Shown one piece after another: positions 12,201-20,311 of a DNA stretch of 64,000 nucleotides; position 1 is the stretch's first letter, and each line of letters opens with the position of its first letter. A program made the translations under genes and the position numbers. The notes under the pieces were generated by a model, which was not told the DNA's origin, ran no database searches, and was given only the letters and a program-made list of their open reading frames with translations. Source of the DNA: a virus; the IMG/VR virus record IMGVR_UViG_3300018875_000003, positions 1-64,000 of that record; one strand, 5' to 3'.

Positions 12201-12977
12201 GTCATTGAAACCCTGGTTGATGTGGCGAAGGTAGAACTCGAAGTTCTGTATAAACTTCAGGTCATCGATCGTGCCATCTGTACGCAGAATCTGGTTGACG
12301 ACTTGGTTGTGGGTGATATTTGTAATCCCTCGGTTCGTCTGCAGAAGCGCACCGGACACGCCGCCTTCGTTTGATGTACTGTAGCGCATCAAGTCAATAA
12401 CTGTCCGCTGCTCAGAGGATGTCATTTTACGGAAGCTGTACGGGTCTGTCTTGATTTTCTTAATCAATCCCTTTACTTCCGTGGCTGATTTATTATCCAG
12501 TGCCAGCAGCGCGCTGAACACGCTTTTCGCGTTAGCCTTGTAGCTGCCGTCTGCTTGACGGGAAAATCCCTGCGCGGCAATCTCAGTGACACCGAATCCT
12601 GCGCCGCCGTTCTTTGCACGGTCGCCCATAGTCTCGATATCGAAAGCAATGTATGAGTTGTGCTTGCTGCTCGGGTCTTTCGCTTTCTGTACGAAGTTCT
12701 GGAAAACCTCGATTGCGCTTCGGGACTGGTTGCCGTTAGCGGCGTAGTACTCTGGCATGACCTTGTACTTGCCTTGGCCAATGATCGACTGTGGCATAAT
12801 CCGGGAGTTATTGATCTTCTCCACCAGCTGATCGACCTGTCCTTTGCGGCTGTCTTTCTTGGCGTAGTTCGGACTTGTAACGGGATTGAAAGCCGTCACA
12901 GGAACCCAGGTTCCGCGGCTGTTTGGAGCAACCGCTTGGAACCCTTCGGCCATTAATATATCCTCAATTCCTGCCAT
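6207..12977 (-). CDS. DEDDh exonuclease fused to single-chain RNA polymerase (beta-prime-like barrel), probable virion protein
   Basis: This 2256-residue protein starts at ATG 12977 after AAGGAAG. Residues ~108-378 carry a complete DEDDh exonuclease set: DIET (113-116), HNGTNFD (290-296), Asp319, and HNAMHD (369-374). Residues 1788-1793 read RYPTFH and residues 1825-1830 read ADSDGD. In spacing and content this matches the beta-prime double-psi barrel of cellular RNA polymerase (RxPTxH followed by ADFDGD, whose three aspartates bind catalytic Mg). A lone hydrophobic Gly/Ala segment lies near 2129-2150, followed by a Pro/Gly-rich tail. The gene sits between the tape-measure-position gene and the tail lysin, so it is probably packaged and ejected, as proposed for crAss-like phage virion polymerases. 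The exonuclease and barrel motifs are seen directly. RNA synthesis, packaging and any proofreading or host-DNA-degrading role are inference. Confidence 0.8.
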   Translation of the reverse strand: MAGIEDILMAEGFQAVAPNSRGTWVPVTAFNPVTSPNYAKKDSRKGQVDQLVEKINNSRIMPQSIIGQGKYKVMPEYYAANGNQSRSAIEVFQNFVQKAKDPSSKHNSYIAFDIETMGDRAKNGGAGFGVTEIAAQGFSRQADGSYKANAKSVFSALLALDNKSATEVKGLIKKIKTDPYSFRKMTSSEQRTVIDLMRYSTSNEGGVSGALLQTNRGITNITHNQVVNQILRTDGTIDDLKFIQNFEFYLRHINQGFNDLQANGEKDHLGVINRYNKFMHDNRYKYFLSHNGTNFDIPALELWSQKMGQPIMGPKKHIDFLRVIQSSYPNMKGLHTDFGRSFESKPALGGLATLQELRRTFGFDQGAAHNAMHDIGEEGLGGVFARMFNGIGSKVEQAKELPGIDTFGFSYRPTELSWSDRVLKRGDRLFSIGGAMAYGNGASDFQADLVDGAFKAEDPDFNRMAINSKSFYEVQGLRNISDLNEDGTVRTNRLALDLYDPESKKTSFIIREGNDAIEQIENFVQRKFYNWNGLTKEMQREIRVQKETDLARRRYDNLFTLSGAGGNTTTRGFEAAKRMYSNAAIYQERLSGKDSHIQRTLQQMDADTSVTRKQMMDRRITHEEMMSRMDFNSLPGGKFNEAEQKLFFRMAPRLVDELPHYNQAIQAIEEKYAITPGMSDKEVRRVRQQRDIAWRLYSQEVNSKVGGDMTERATQPFEQRGIHYVDRTSARKEQRYLNFESMETARNAIYRQIGKPDDTVDRKKERLGNMITSLQESGVIDRKVAGKFHEFNRSYAINDSINMMVQDLMDNHDIMQQNLKIKSVGRRVEMQQISEGVNQSMIQSALTKTSGIQGFIMQHGIQNERVKMDDGAIDLFGRLDSIQHASGLRSNNYAAVNHVLENYRTTADRMGIHGLQYNLSLNQEGTQAKIQIFKSENSASVMEKFLAGESHSKAAEVVVPLIQQNGTHVIGNQVLNARSFLVNEGGETKTISSAEMIARGYTDSREMRNILNAVRDDDYEEANTRSRRALRGEIESLSGIKRNVVSQNDGYYWGNNDSDFLKQSHVSVAPAMIADWHAAGRIDLDRDIREDGLRGQLQRGGDIRHATFNDLSPHKAYEMLKEVDDWAAGKGLNIFAGSVKSENVSKGIWSFQNVQDYHPLGAFSFNGRDNAVQWFNSYNVNERTRQGLLEAGMKPSYFGGLVTTAAMEERNAANPAQRGVNMKVAYMSQGQLDDRVAQLLADSKVSQDIKDQISDPILKARLYEQQAIFTKEIMDAYKVDNHSFIDKGDVFTWNSEFYQDGHLKRTVNPGDLLGARSIGGVDEKVYYQGNKSGTIFTDHDENRIGIHTEDRPFKFMIEGEKTTDTVVSRELMKYLTGSDDVMAIYNPDVKKHKDFGAMMTGQAKLLADHIQDMNPAQQERALAAVRESGIGLDWQGDRFLANPQNDISTDAFNKLFAHPDINLNNKTATGLTTAIQEVRASQVQNYSRMTDDTGRVVIGFRGDEPIYAGGENAIKGVTWGHREYGVLDNMGASATKEYMYNRMLATNESNYRAQESRNMITALNTFVNPDSVSGRALSVSDFRDLPVDGYNQNSMVGTIFDRAHVSQMLGENTSQQGYWLELPKVGDLNYSYVDRVEGSGVNRREVRKSIDKIFVPFTAQEGKGGELYLRDLQNHIADIYRRAAAIGKNNGVSSYDEAVEAQGKLQQSIDRYVNRLAKDVTSSQGQTYSSVFKTNMNQSGSGIFKLIDPKASESLGGEYTFISPEDARKMGVYDRLAAGTDTYAMNVRYPTFHDNAMQVTKLQMKEGIREGEFHVTALTSALMKADSDGDYDNIVAITNDKIQNEWARIYHDRAAERSSAIQKLWSDYDEDRSRNFDLESLSDKEHFTEFAANERSELTAKSGKMVIGHASNLNYAMRQQAKTFLGHDDAARQAIYDFGQDLEQKLISSKHGAQEIDDAMSFINSMYRASTESDWRRVHEFDRQFFGNTDGVTGHESAIRELQKIHSLDGGLSSPFKKFGTSSGMSPERVGVGGIVDSIFGEGGSSNSGLGLIRNLMGIDGEGAGMSESGFRVEPNEPGFFERAARRSGGIAGMFSETIEDMTGGMMGMRANDAVKRAMETVFDGANGKRNKMIMGGAALALAGVIGYNTLSSTEPVTPYNAPLPTAADQAPNYGGGTPAPALPGLDYSGASQGGASIEVKAKGNNQNTQDFSRMVHQGMQQSNFGGGRMNMSINHTDNTAKLSRNWYRDKVEEYS

Positions 12978-12989
12978 TGTTTCACTTCC

Positions 12990-15900
12990 TTAGATCAGAG
13001 AATCCATATTCTCCTTGAAATAATTGTCGAGTTCGCCGGAACGATCTTCTTCGTAATTGAATTTCACGTTGGTATTGCCCTGCTCATTCGGCATGATCCG
13101 AATCTCTACATCCGTCAGCCCCTGCCCTTCAAGTACAGCTTGAATATTCTGCTGCATCTGTTGGTAGCCGGAAAACTGCGGGCCATGTAGGAAGACGTCG
13201 TTGCCTGCCGGACTGATGTCGGGGAGGTAGCTGGAAGACACTACATCGTCAGACCAGAAGTTAAAGTCACTCATATCTAGTCCGCTATCTTGTACTGCCT
13301 TTACCTTCATATCATCCAGATCGACATTCGGATTCCATCCGATCCATCCCGGGTCTGGCAGCACAAATTTGGAGAAGACTTCTTCCAGTGGCTTCGGCCC
13401 TTCATCACCCATGCCCCACATCGCTTTATAAATCCGGCGCTGGTTTTCGGGAACGAGTTCGAGTATGCGTTGCCGGTCTTTCTCCGGCGCGTTGGCGAAG
13501 TCATCGAAGAACCATTTGTCCTTGTATGGGAAGGCGCTGGCCAGCTTCATACGGTCGCCGTGCGGGTCTGCTCCATACAGCGTGCGCTCGTACATATCCT
13601 TGAAGTGCATCGCCGTGAGGACTTCATCCGGCAGTTGCATTTCATTGAAATCCTGGCCAATCGTCTCTATCTCTTTATTGATATCCCTGCGCCGGTCTTC
13701 CCAGCCTTTCGGTTGATCAATAAACAGTCGGAGTTTTTCGTCTTCGAGTTCTCGTTTGCGCTGTTTATTCAATTCTTCTCGCGCGGATTCATCATTCATG
13801 ATGGCATCCACATCGTAGCCAGCATCAGCAGCATCCTGCTTTGCTTGCTCATATAATCCATGATATTTCATGTACTTCAAGACGTCAAAGTATTCATTAA
13901 TATCATTTTCAATTCGTCTGCGCTCCGGAATCCAAGCTTCGCCGGTCTCCTTCTCGTAGTGCTGTCGGTATAGGTTTCCGATCCCCGCGCCGACTGCGCC
14001 GACGATACCGCTGCGGATGATATTCTTCTTCCCTGCCCCGAAGATATTCAGGAAGCCGCCGACCAATGCACCGGCGATCGCGCCGCGCATCATCGAGTCA
14101 TCAAGGTCATGCCGGATGATCGATTGAAATCCTGGAATCAGGTAGTCATCGATCATGAAATTTTCCCAGGTAGACCAATCCTTGCCGTACACCTGATCGC
14201 GCTCGTATTCTTCCAGTGCGGTCCGCACCTGCAGGAACTTCGTATTCAGTGGGGATTCAAAGTGGGCGATACGCTCCCATCTGGCTCCCTTGGAAATCTC
14301 AGCCTGCGTGAAGCGGGCGAAGACGGCTGGTGCGGAGAAGTCGGTTTCGTTTTCCTTCATCAGTCCACGCTGCAAGATGTCACGGTTGATATTGCCGATC
14401 TCTTTATTGAAGACGACAACGCGTGCGGTGTTGTACGTATCGCCGGATAGCTGCTTGCTCTCATCGCCGTTGAGTCCGATGGTGATTTTATCTCCCTGCT
14501 TGATGTAGGACTGCAGCACACCTTCTGCTCGCGGTCTCAGATTCATACCGGCCAGGCGGAAGACCTGATCACCATATTCCTCGGTTACGAAGCTATAGTC
14601 ATCCAGGAACTTACGGACGGTGGCGTTCTGGTATTCCAGCTCAGCGCCTTCAAAGCGATACGGAGTGAACTCGTACTTCTGCTTCCGTCCGGCCACCTGA
14701 CGCTTGATCTCAGCCGCTTGCTTCCGCAGCTCCGGGTCAGTGTTGGTCTGCACCACATAATCCCGCCAGAACTTATATTCATCACTCCACGGCGCTACAT
14801 CGGCAAGGATCTTAAATTTGTCGAATGCACCGTATGCGCCAGTCTCGTCCGGATGAAGCTGATTCAGTTTCTCGTAGGACTCGCCCGGCAGCCGGAACTC
14901 GCCGTGATCGATCTTCTGGTATGGATCGCCGGTCTGGAAATCGATGAAGTAGTTTGCCCCCGGCAGCCAGTCGGGCATTGTGTTTTCAATCGGATTATAT
15001 TTATCGAGCTGTCCATCATCACGCCGAATGAAACGGCGACCGATCTCTGACAGCTGTCCGCCGAGTGAACCGGCATTCAGACCCTGAAAGGCGTTCGACA
15101 GGTTATAGGCAGCGTCTGCCTTCTCAATAACTGTCTTGCCTTCGTATGGGTTGTAGCCAGCCATTTCATCTTGGATAATCCACTTGTATACCCCGAGCGG
15201 TTCAGACCAGTTCTCCCAGGCTTCCTGTGCGAGCCATCCTGCGCTTGTTGGGTCTTTCAGTTCTTGCAGCTTCCGGTTCTCCAGCTCCTGTTTGTAGATG
15301 AATCCATCATCAAACATTGCGCGCGGCTTGGTCTTAATCAGTGCTTCGTCATCGGATTCCTGAGCAATCTGGAACAGCTGGCCGGTCGTATAATCCTTGT
15401 TGGCCATGTTGGCCGGGACGTATACGGCTTGACCGGTGCCGACGTCTTGAGCAATGTAAGCTCCGGTCGGGTTGCCCTCTCCGTCTTTCTGATCGATCCG
15501 GATATACTGCGGCATTGCCGTGCCGTCGCCCTCTACATATTGTCCAGCACCGTAATCGCCAGAATCTGCATAGACGACATTCTCCGTGCGCCCGCCTGGC
15601 GAGAACCGGGTGATAATCGGACTCGTTGGACGCTGGATTACATCTTCTGTTCTTTCCTGCATCAATACAGGGTCGCCCCAGTAATCCGGGTGCATTCTCT
15701 CCGTAGGCTTAATCAGCTGCCCGATCGTTGCGTTTCCGATGTCTCCGAAGAATGGAGTATTCGGGTTGAACAGCGATCCTGTGATGAGATACGGACGGTC
15801 GTAGTAGTGCTTCTTCTCCCAGTAGTACGGATCGTTGAGCCCAACCGCATAAGCCAGTCCGCCGAGCGGATTCCGGAAGGTTGGAATCATATTGGTTTCG

Positions 15901-18869
15901 CCCCAACGTTCTTCGCCGGTCAGATTGGTGTCGCTGTACTCGGCATCAGACATCGCCATCCGGTAACTGTTCGGACGGTATTCGCTGATCCGGTCGCCTC
16001 GATAAGCTGACTTGGAACCAAAGAGCCACCATCTACTTTTACGGACTTCATCTACGCCGCGCTGCAGGTAATCCTCATACTCTTCCGCCGTGTATGCTTG
16101 CCGCTCATCGATCGGTGTGCCGCCGAAGCCCAGCGCAGTTGCTGCCAGGTTCCCGGGTCCGACAGGTCCAATGCCCGGCAGGTAGACCGTAGGCATCGCT
16201 GCAAAGTGGTCGATCCCTGGTGTAAGCATCCGCGCGCGCTTCTCTTCTTGCGTCTTGCCGGACATATCATCGGCAATCGCACCGGTCAGCTGCGAACGTG
16301 CTTTATAGTTCTCCCAGCGATCGCTCACACTCTCGCCTGTTGCCTGCTCCGTCTCCCAGTCCAGATACTGTGCGTACTGTGTGCCGAGGTAGATCGGCAG
16401 GAATCGTTTTAGCATCAGGGAAGACATCATCTTCAGCGGGCTGGTCATGGACTCATCGGAGAATCCAAGCCCCATATCACCGAGTGCATCCTGCAAGCGG
16501 TAGATCGGATAGTTGGCGCCGAAAATGGACAGGTTTGTGAAGTCCTCCATGTTCCGTCGTCCGGTCCGCAGGCCCATCTGCCTTGCCTTATCTCCGAAGT
16601 CCGTGAAGAACTCCAGAAAGCGCCCGCTCGTTGTTGACGAGGTGAATGCTTTATTGACGGCGATGTATTCATCGTTAATCCGGTTGATCGGCTGAGTGCC
16701 GGAGAACTTCTGGAACAGCGGATTCGTCACATGCAGATTGGAGCGCAGGTTGTCTTGGAAGCGAATCGATTCCGATCGCTGGCCCGTCATCAGTTCGTTG
16801 ATAGCGTTGATCGCGCTCGGGCTGTTTGCATAGATACCGGTCTCTGCTTGCTTGTACTGCGCATGACTGAACAGGAACTGTGTATCCTGCCATTCCTGCT
16901 TGGTCAGTTTCCCGGCATCGAACAGATCGTCTGTGTACTGCCGGAAGTCAAACGGCTGCATGGCATTCATCTGCTTGCGGTGGACGACCTGATTAATCAA
17001 GTCGATACTTAGCTGCTGGTGGATGCGGTCAAAGCCGGTCTGAATCGTTGTGTATTCGCCCAGCCAAGAGGAATCCCCTACTGGTCGCTTCGAATGCAGG
17101 GAGGCGTCAGGATCGCGCTCGTATCGTTGCCAGAGTTTCCTCAGCTCGCCGCTGGCCATATCCTTACCGTCGCCTTCCCCCATGAATCGAAATACCTTCA
17201 TGAAGTCATCTTGCTGGCTGAATGTAATGTCATTCTTCTGAATAAAGCCCCTCAGAGTGGAAGGCATATCTTCGACCATGTTGTTCATCGTCCGGCCGGA
17301 TAGCCCTTTGCTGTATTTCTCAAAGTAAGCCCGAACAGCATAGGAGCTTTCCTGATCTACGCCGGTCTGCATGGCTTTATTGATGACGTTGCGCTCCCAG
17401 TCTGGATTAAAGAACTTCGTGAATCGACCGAGATGGTGATGCAGCGCAGAATCTTTATCCTGGTTGCCGAGATCGAATAAGCCGGCGAAGAAATTACGCT
17501 CGCGCTCGTTATCGGTCATCATGCCGGACACCTGCCGGGAAACCTTTCCGATCGTGCCGAACTTGGAAGACGTCAGGAACATATCCCGCTGCTTATTGAG
17601 TATGTCCATGTCTGCTGACGTGTTGACGGCTTTATCATCGAACAGCCGGACAAACTTCCCGTTGACGTAGACCAGCGGCTCGTGCGTTCGCTCTGTGGGG
17701 CTGATGCCGCGCTGAGCGTTCAGCATTGGCTGCACAGCGTCACGGTTGAATATGCGGAAGCTGGCGATCTCTCGGGCTTCTTGCATATTGATATTATCCC
17801 GCAAGTGCATTAGGCCACCTGGTATCGTTTTGGCTGCCCATTCCTTGACGCCGCGTCGCATGTCATCGAAGGTCTTGTAATCTGTCCAATCGACAACCTG
17901 ACCGTTCTTTTCCCGAACGTAGACATTCTCATCAAATACGCTCTGTCCAAACTTCTTATTGTACTGCGTAATCTCTTCCATGTGGGCGACCAGCTTGGGA
18001 TCGACCTTCATGACGCCAGATTTATTCATGGCAAGAATGTCTTCGACCGTTGCCTGCCGGTGGCCGTTGATGAACCCCTTATAGCGAGCCTCCTTGCGAG
18101 TCAGAGTGTCCATCTGCTCGGCGGTGAATTTGCGCATCTTCGATTGGATGCCTTCAATCCATGTTCTTGCTTCTTCGGAGTCTGCTCGGTAGTTCCGGTT
18201 TCGGTAGATATCCTGGATGCGCCCGAACTCCTCGATCGCTGAGTGATCGGTCACGCCGTGCTTGCGAAGATGCGAAGCCATCTGGTCTGCCTGCAGGTTT
18301 CTCAGAAATCCCGGGTCTCCGCTCTCCATGGCGCTGCGAATCCGATCAGCATGCTGCGGCATCCGCTCTTCCACATCACGGAGAACATCACGATATCGAA
18401 GCCCTTCTTGAATATGAAACGGGATTTGCTCGTTCAGCATTTGCTCCCGCTGCCGGATGTAACGCTGCATATCATATTCCTCAACGCCGCCGCGCCGACC
18501 GAACTCACGCATCTGGTCAACCTTGCGCTGCACCAGCTCGCTCCGGCGTTCGCTGAATCGTCGGATCGATCCGGGAAGGTCACGGGTTAGCGTCCGTGTT
18601 GGGCGCTGCTCCTGCATAACTTCCCGGGCTGCCTGATAAGCGCCTTTCACCTGCGTATCAAAGAATCGGGTGACTTGCCGAGTAGCACCGGTTCGGTGCA
18701 TCAATGCTCTTGCCGCGACGATTCCGCCGACCGCAATACCGGCTTTGGCGATGAAGGGCATAGACGAGTCCTGATCCTCCTCATTCTGCTGAAGGAATCG
18801 CATCATCGGGCGATCGCTATTATCCAGATACGGAGCAAAGCGCCCGCCGTCATATTGTTCTCGTTCCAT
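12990..18869 (-). CDS. Giant tape-measure-position virion protein with SNase-like domain and glycine-zipper segments
   Basis: This 1959-residue protein lies directly after the tail assembly chaperone genes, where tailed phages normally place the tape measure. Residues ~38-58 form a hydrophobic Gly/Ala helix, and ~80-200 are Arg/Glu/Gln-rich helix. A Trp/Tyr/Pro/Asn-rich middle (~930-1070) gives no family I can name. Residues ~1424-1510 resemble a staphylococcal-nuclease OB fold: FRLAGMNL, then GDKITI, TARVVVFN and INRDILQRGLM. The usual second acidic residues are not evident, so it may be inactive. Residues ~1591-1640 are a glycine-zipper membrane hairpin (GAIAGALVGGF, GIVGAVGAGIG). Inferred role: tail-length ruler and/or ejected channel protein partnering the exonuclease-polymerase encoded next. 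The position is clear, the function is inference. Confidence 0.6.
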   Translation of the reverse strand: MEREQYDGGRFAPYLDNSDRPMMRFLQQNEEDQDSSMPFIAKAGIAVGGIVAARALMHRTGATRQVTRFFDTQVKGAYQAAREVMQEQRPTRTLTRDLPGSIRRFSERRSELVQRKVDQMREFGRRGGVEEYDMQRYIRQREQMLNEQIPFHIQEGLRYRDVLRDVEERMPQHADRIRSAMESGDPGFLRNLQADQMASHLRKHGVTDHSAIEEFGRIQDIYRNRNYRADSEEARTWIEGIQSKMRKFTAEQMDTLTRKEARYKGFINGHRQATVEDILAMNKSGVMKVDPKLVAHMEEITQYNKKFGQSVFDENVYVREKNGQVVDWTDYKTFDDMRRGVKEWAAKTIPGGLMHLRDNINMQEAREIASFRIFNRDAVQPMLNAQRGISPTERTHEPLVYVNGKFVRLFDDKAVNTSADMDILNKQRDMFLTSSKFGTIGKVSRQVSGMMTDNERERNFFAGLFDLGNQDKDSALHHHLGRFTKFFNPDWERNVINKAMQTGVDQESSYAVRAYFEKYSKGLSGRTMNNMVEDMPSTLRGFIQKNDITFSQQDDFMKVFRFMGEGDGKDMASGELRKLWQRYERDPDASLHSKRPVGDSSWLGEYTTIQTGFDRIHQQLSIDLINQVVHRKQMNAMQPFDFRQYTDDLFDAGKLTKQEWQDTQFLFSHAQYKQAETGIYANSPSAINAINELMTGQRSESIRFQDNLRSNLHVTNPLFQKFSGTQPINRINDEYIAVNKAFTSSTTSGRFLEFFTDFGDKARQMGLRTGRRNMEDFTNLSIFGANYPIYRLQDALGDMGLGFSDESMTSPLKMMSSLMLKRFLPIYLGTQYAQYLDWETEQATGESVSDRWENYKARSQLTGAIADDMSGKTQEEKRARMLTPGIDHFAAMPTVYLPGIGPVGPGNLAATALGFGGTPIDERQAYTAEEYEDYLQRGVDEVRKSRWWLFGSKSAYRGDRISEYRPNSYRMAMSDAEYSDTNLTGEERWGETNMIPTFRNPLGGLAYAVGLNDPYYWEKKHYYDRPYLITGSLFNPNTPFFGDIGNATIGQLIKPTERMHPDYWGDPVLMQERTEDVIQRPTSPIITRFSPGGRTENVVYADSGDYGAGQYVEGDGTAMPQYIRIDQKDGEGNPTGAYIAQDVGTGQAVYVPANMANKDYTTGQLFQIAQESDDEALIKTKPRAMFDDGFIYKQELENRKLQELKDPTSAGWLAQEAWENWSEPLGVYKWIIQDEMAGYNPYEGKTVIEKADAAYNLSNAFQGLNAGSLGGQLSEIGRRFIRRDDGQLDKYNPIENTMPDWLPGANYFIDFQTGDPYQKIDHGEFRLPGESYEKLNQLHPDETGAYGAFDKFKILADVAPWSDEYKFWRDYVVQTNTDPELRKQAAEIKRQVAGRKQKYEFTPYRFEGAELEYQNATVRKFLDDYSFVTEEYGDQVFRLAGMNLRPRAEGVLQSYIKQGDKITIGLNGDESKQLSGDTYNTARVVVFNKEIGNINRDILQRGLMKENETDFSAPAVFARFTQAEISKGARWERIAHFESPLNTKFLQVRTALEEYERDQVYGKDWSTWENFMIDDYLIPGFQSIIRHDLDDSMMRGAIAGALVGGFLNIFGAGKKNIIRSGIVGAVGAGIGNLYRQHYEKETGEAWIPERRRIENDINEYFDVLKYMKYHGLYEQAKQDAADAGYDVDAIMNDESAREELNKQRKRELEDEKLRLFIDQPKGWEDRRRDINKEIETIGQDFNEMQLPDEVLTAMHFKDMYERTLYGADPHGDRMKLASAFPYKDKWFFDDFANAPEKDRQRILELVPENQRRIYKAMWGMGDEGPKPLEEVFSKFVLPDPGWIGWNPNVDLDDMKVKAVQDSGLDMSDFNFWSDDVVSSSYLPDISPAGNDVFLHGPQFSGYQQMQQNIQAVLEGQGLTDVEIRIMPNEQGNTNVKFNYEEDRSGELDNYFKENMDSLI

Positions 18870-18875
18870 TATCCA

Positions 18876-19025
18876 TCACCCCAATCCATCTCCGTATTTT
18901 TCAAACCATATTTGGAAGTAGAGCGCCCAGCAGTCCTGTATTGCCCACTGCCCATCTCCATATTTTCGATTGACCATTGGGTCCTGATAGATGCCACTGA
19001 CGAGCTGCCATGCCGGAAACGTCAA
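18876..19025 (-). CDS. Small protein translationally coupled to the tail assembly chaperone (49 aa, TTG start)
   Basis: The stop of the upstream gene and a TTG start overlap as TTGA (19025-19022), with GAGGTGA a few bases upstream, so coupled translation is plausible. The 49-residue product is rich in Trp, Tyr and Gln, holds KYGDG twice (near residues 20 and 43), and looks protein-like in composition. The two other frames of this stretch give only an unconvincing peptide. It lies between the chaperone genes and the giant tape-measure-position gene. In many phages a chaperone extension is made there by frameshift; no clear slippery heptamer was seen, so a separate coupled gene is favoured. The function is unknown. 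Confidence 0.45.
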   Translation of the reverse strand: MTFPAWQLVSGIYQDPMVNRKYGDGQWAIQDCWALYFQIWFEKYGDGLG

Positions 19026-19795
19026 TCGAACTCACCTCGCAGTTGATCCTGCGTGCCGAAGAAAGCCAGCTCCGGATAAGATTGATCAGATATCTTTTTG
19101 CTCAAGTCAACACGCTCTCCCATAGCTTGAGACATCATCATCTCCAGCTCTTGCTGCGTTAGTTCTTTGCGGCTGGTGTCTCCCTGCTTCGGCTGCTGTT
19201 GCTGCGGCATCTCAGGATTAGCCAGTGGTGACATTTCAGCCCGCTGCTGCGGCGACATCATCGTTGTAGGCGGCACCTGCATTTGCTGCTGGGTTTGCAT
19301 CGCCCTCAGCTCTTCCTCTGTGTAATGCTGCAGCGGCACGCCTCTTAGATTCTGCAGCGTCCATTCTGCCCGGGACAGATAAAACATCGTCTTCGGTACC
19401 GGCCAGGCTGCGATCTCTTCCAGCGTAAACTGCGGATAGGCTTCATGAATTACGCAATCGATCTGTGCATTATAATCCGTCATCTCATCTCGGTAGTAAG
19501 TCAGCAGCTGTTCGGCTGTCTCTGGCCCATTTAGCATGGAGGACTCCAGGATCATGGAACAGAGCGATGTTGCATATCCGTCCTTTGTTCGGAAGTTGAA
19601 TCCTTCCGGGTATAGTGTCGCCAGCTCGCACAGGATTTCTTCGGTCTCAGTAGGCGAAGCTTCCTCCATCGACATGACGATGTTATACTCCGCTCTGCCG
19701 ATCATTCGATAAACGAAATGCTGCTCATTGATGATGACAGCGAAGATATCCTGGTATTGCTCTTTCCATTCGTTAACCTGTTCTTGTGTATACAT
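19022..19795 (-). CDS. Tail assembly chaperone-like protein, second paralogue
   Basis: The 257-residue product starts at ATG 19795 with AGGTG six bases upstream; two in-frame starts slightly upstream overlap that site. Residues ~8-105 align by eye with the neighbouring 151-residue protein: EWK, then VYRMIGRAEYN, LCELATLYPEG and SMILESSML match EWK, IWRVLSRPEYR, LCLLFPAMS and EMIMAKSSF. The remainder is Gln/Met/Pro-rich and probably disordered, ending near an acidic tail. Its place between the tube genes and the tape-measure-position gene is where tail assembly chaperones (the gpG/gpGT type) are found. The chaperone role is therefore inferred from context and the paralogue pair. Confidence 0.55.
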   Translation of the reverse strand: MYTQEQVNEWKEQYQDIFAVIINEQHFVYRMIGRAEYNIVMSMEEASPTETEEILCELATLYPEGFNFRTKDGYATSLCSMILESSMLNGPETAEQLLTYYRDEMTDYNAQIDCVIHEAYPQFTLEEIAAWPVPKTMFYLSRAEWTLQNLRGVPLQHYTEEELRAMQTQQQMQVPPTTMMSPQQRAEMSPLANPEMPQQQQPKQGDTSRKELTQQELEMMMSQAMGERVDLSKKISDQSYPELAFFGTQDQLRGEFD

Positions 19796-19837
19796 AGTCA
19801 TCACCTGATAAAAAATGAAGCAGAGCGCGCGCCCTGC

Positions 19838-20293
19838 TTACAGTTTGATTGGCGCCGATTGGGCCACAAATGAACTTTTTGCCATAATCATCTCGGCCAA
19901 TACGCTGGCTCTGCCGGCGCTGTCTGCCTTGATTTCTTCCATTGACATCGCTGGGAACAACAGACACAGGTTTGTCATTGCTTCTTCACGATCCATCGTA
20001 TTAAGCGACTTGTCGTCAATCAGTGTGCGGTATTCCGGACGACTCAGTACACGCCAGATATAAACGCCATCGTCGAAAGGCGTGAAGTATACAGATCCGT
20101 GCATCTTCTTCCATTCCTCTACGGTTCTGCGCGTTGGCCCTTCGTCGAAGATTGGTGCGTTCAATTCCTCTTCTGTATAACCTTCAGTGGTCTTTACAGC
20201 CGTTTCTTCTTGCTGCTGTTCTTCTTGCTGCTGTTCTTCTTGCTGCTGCTGTTTTTGTTCGCTGCTATCCATATCGAAAAGCGTTGGCTCCAT
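19838..20293 (-). CDS. Tail assembly chaperone-like protein, first paralogue
   Basis: This 151-residue protein starts at ATG 20293, seven bases after AAGGGG. The first ~35 residues are a Gln/Glu tract (QQQQEEQQQEEQQQEE), encoded by near-repeated CTG/CTT triplets on the plus strand and so a possible slippage site. Residues ~55-145 share the EWK, WRxLxRxEY, LCxLxP and MIxxSS pattern of the gene that follows. This gene has its own promoter-like sequence with an operator palindrome immediately upstream (20316-20340), unusual within a tail cluster. Chaperone function is inferred from position between tail tube and tape-measure-position genes. Confidence 0.55.
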   Translation of the reverse strand: MEPTLFDMDSSEQKQQQQEEQQQEEQQQEETAVKTTEGYTEEELNAPIFDEGPTRRTVEEWKKMHGSVYFTPFDDGVYIWRVLSRPEYRTLIDDKSLNTMDREEAMTNLCLLFPAMSMEEIKADSAGRASVLAEMIMAKSSFVAQSAPIKL

Positions 20294-20311
20294 CTTAATT
20301 CCCCTTTATTC

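Noticed and set aside
19795-19840. Slippery frameshift between chaperone genes
   Set aside because: No heptamer of X-XXY-YYZ type before the stop; the next gene has its own start and site.
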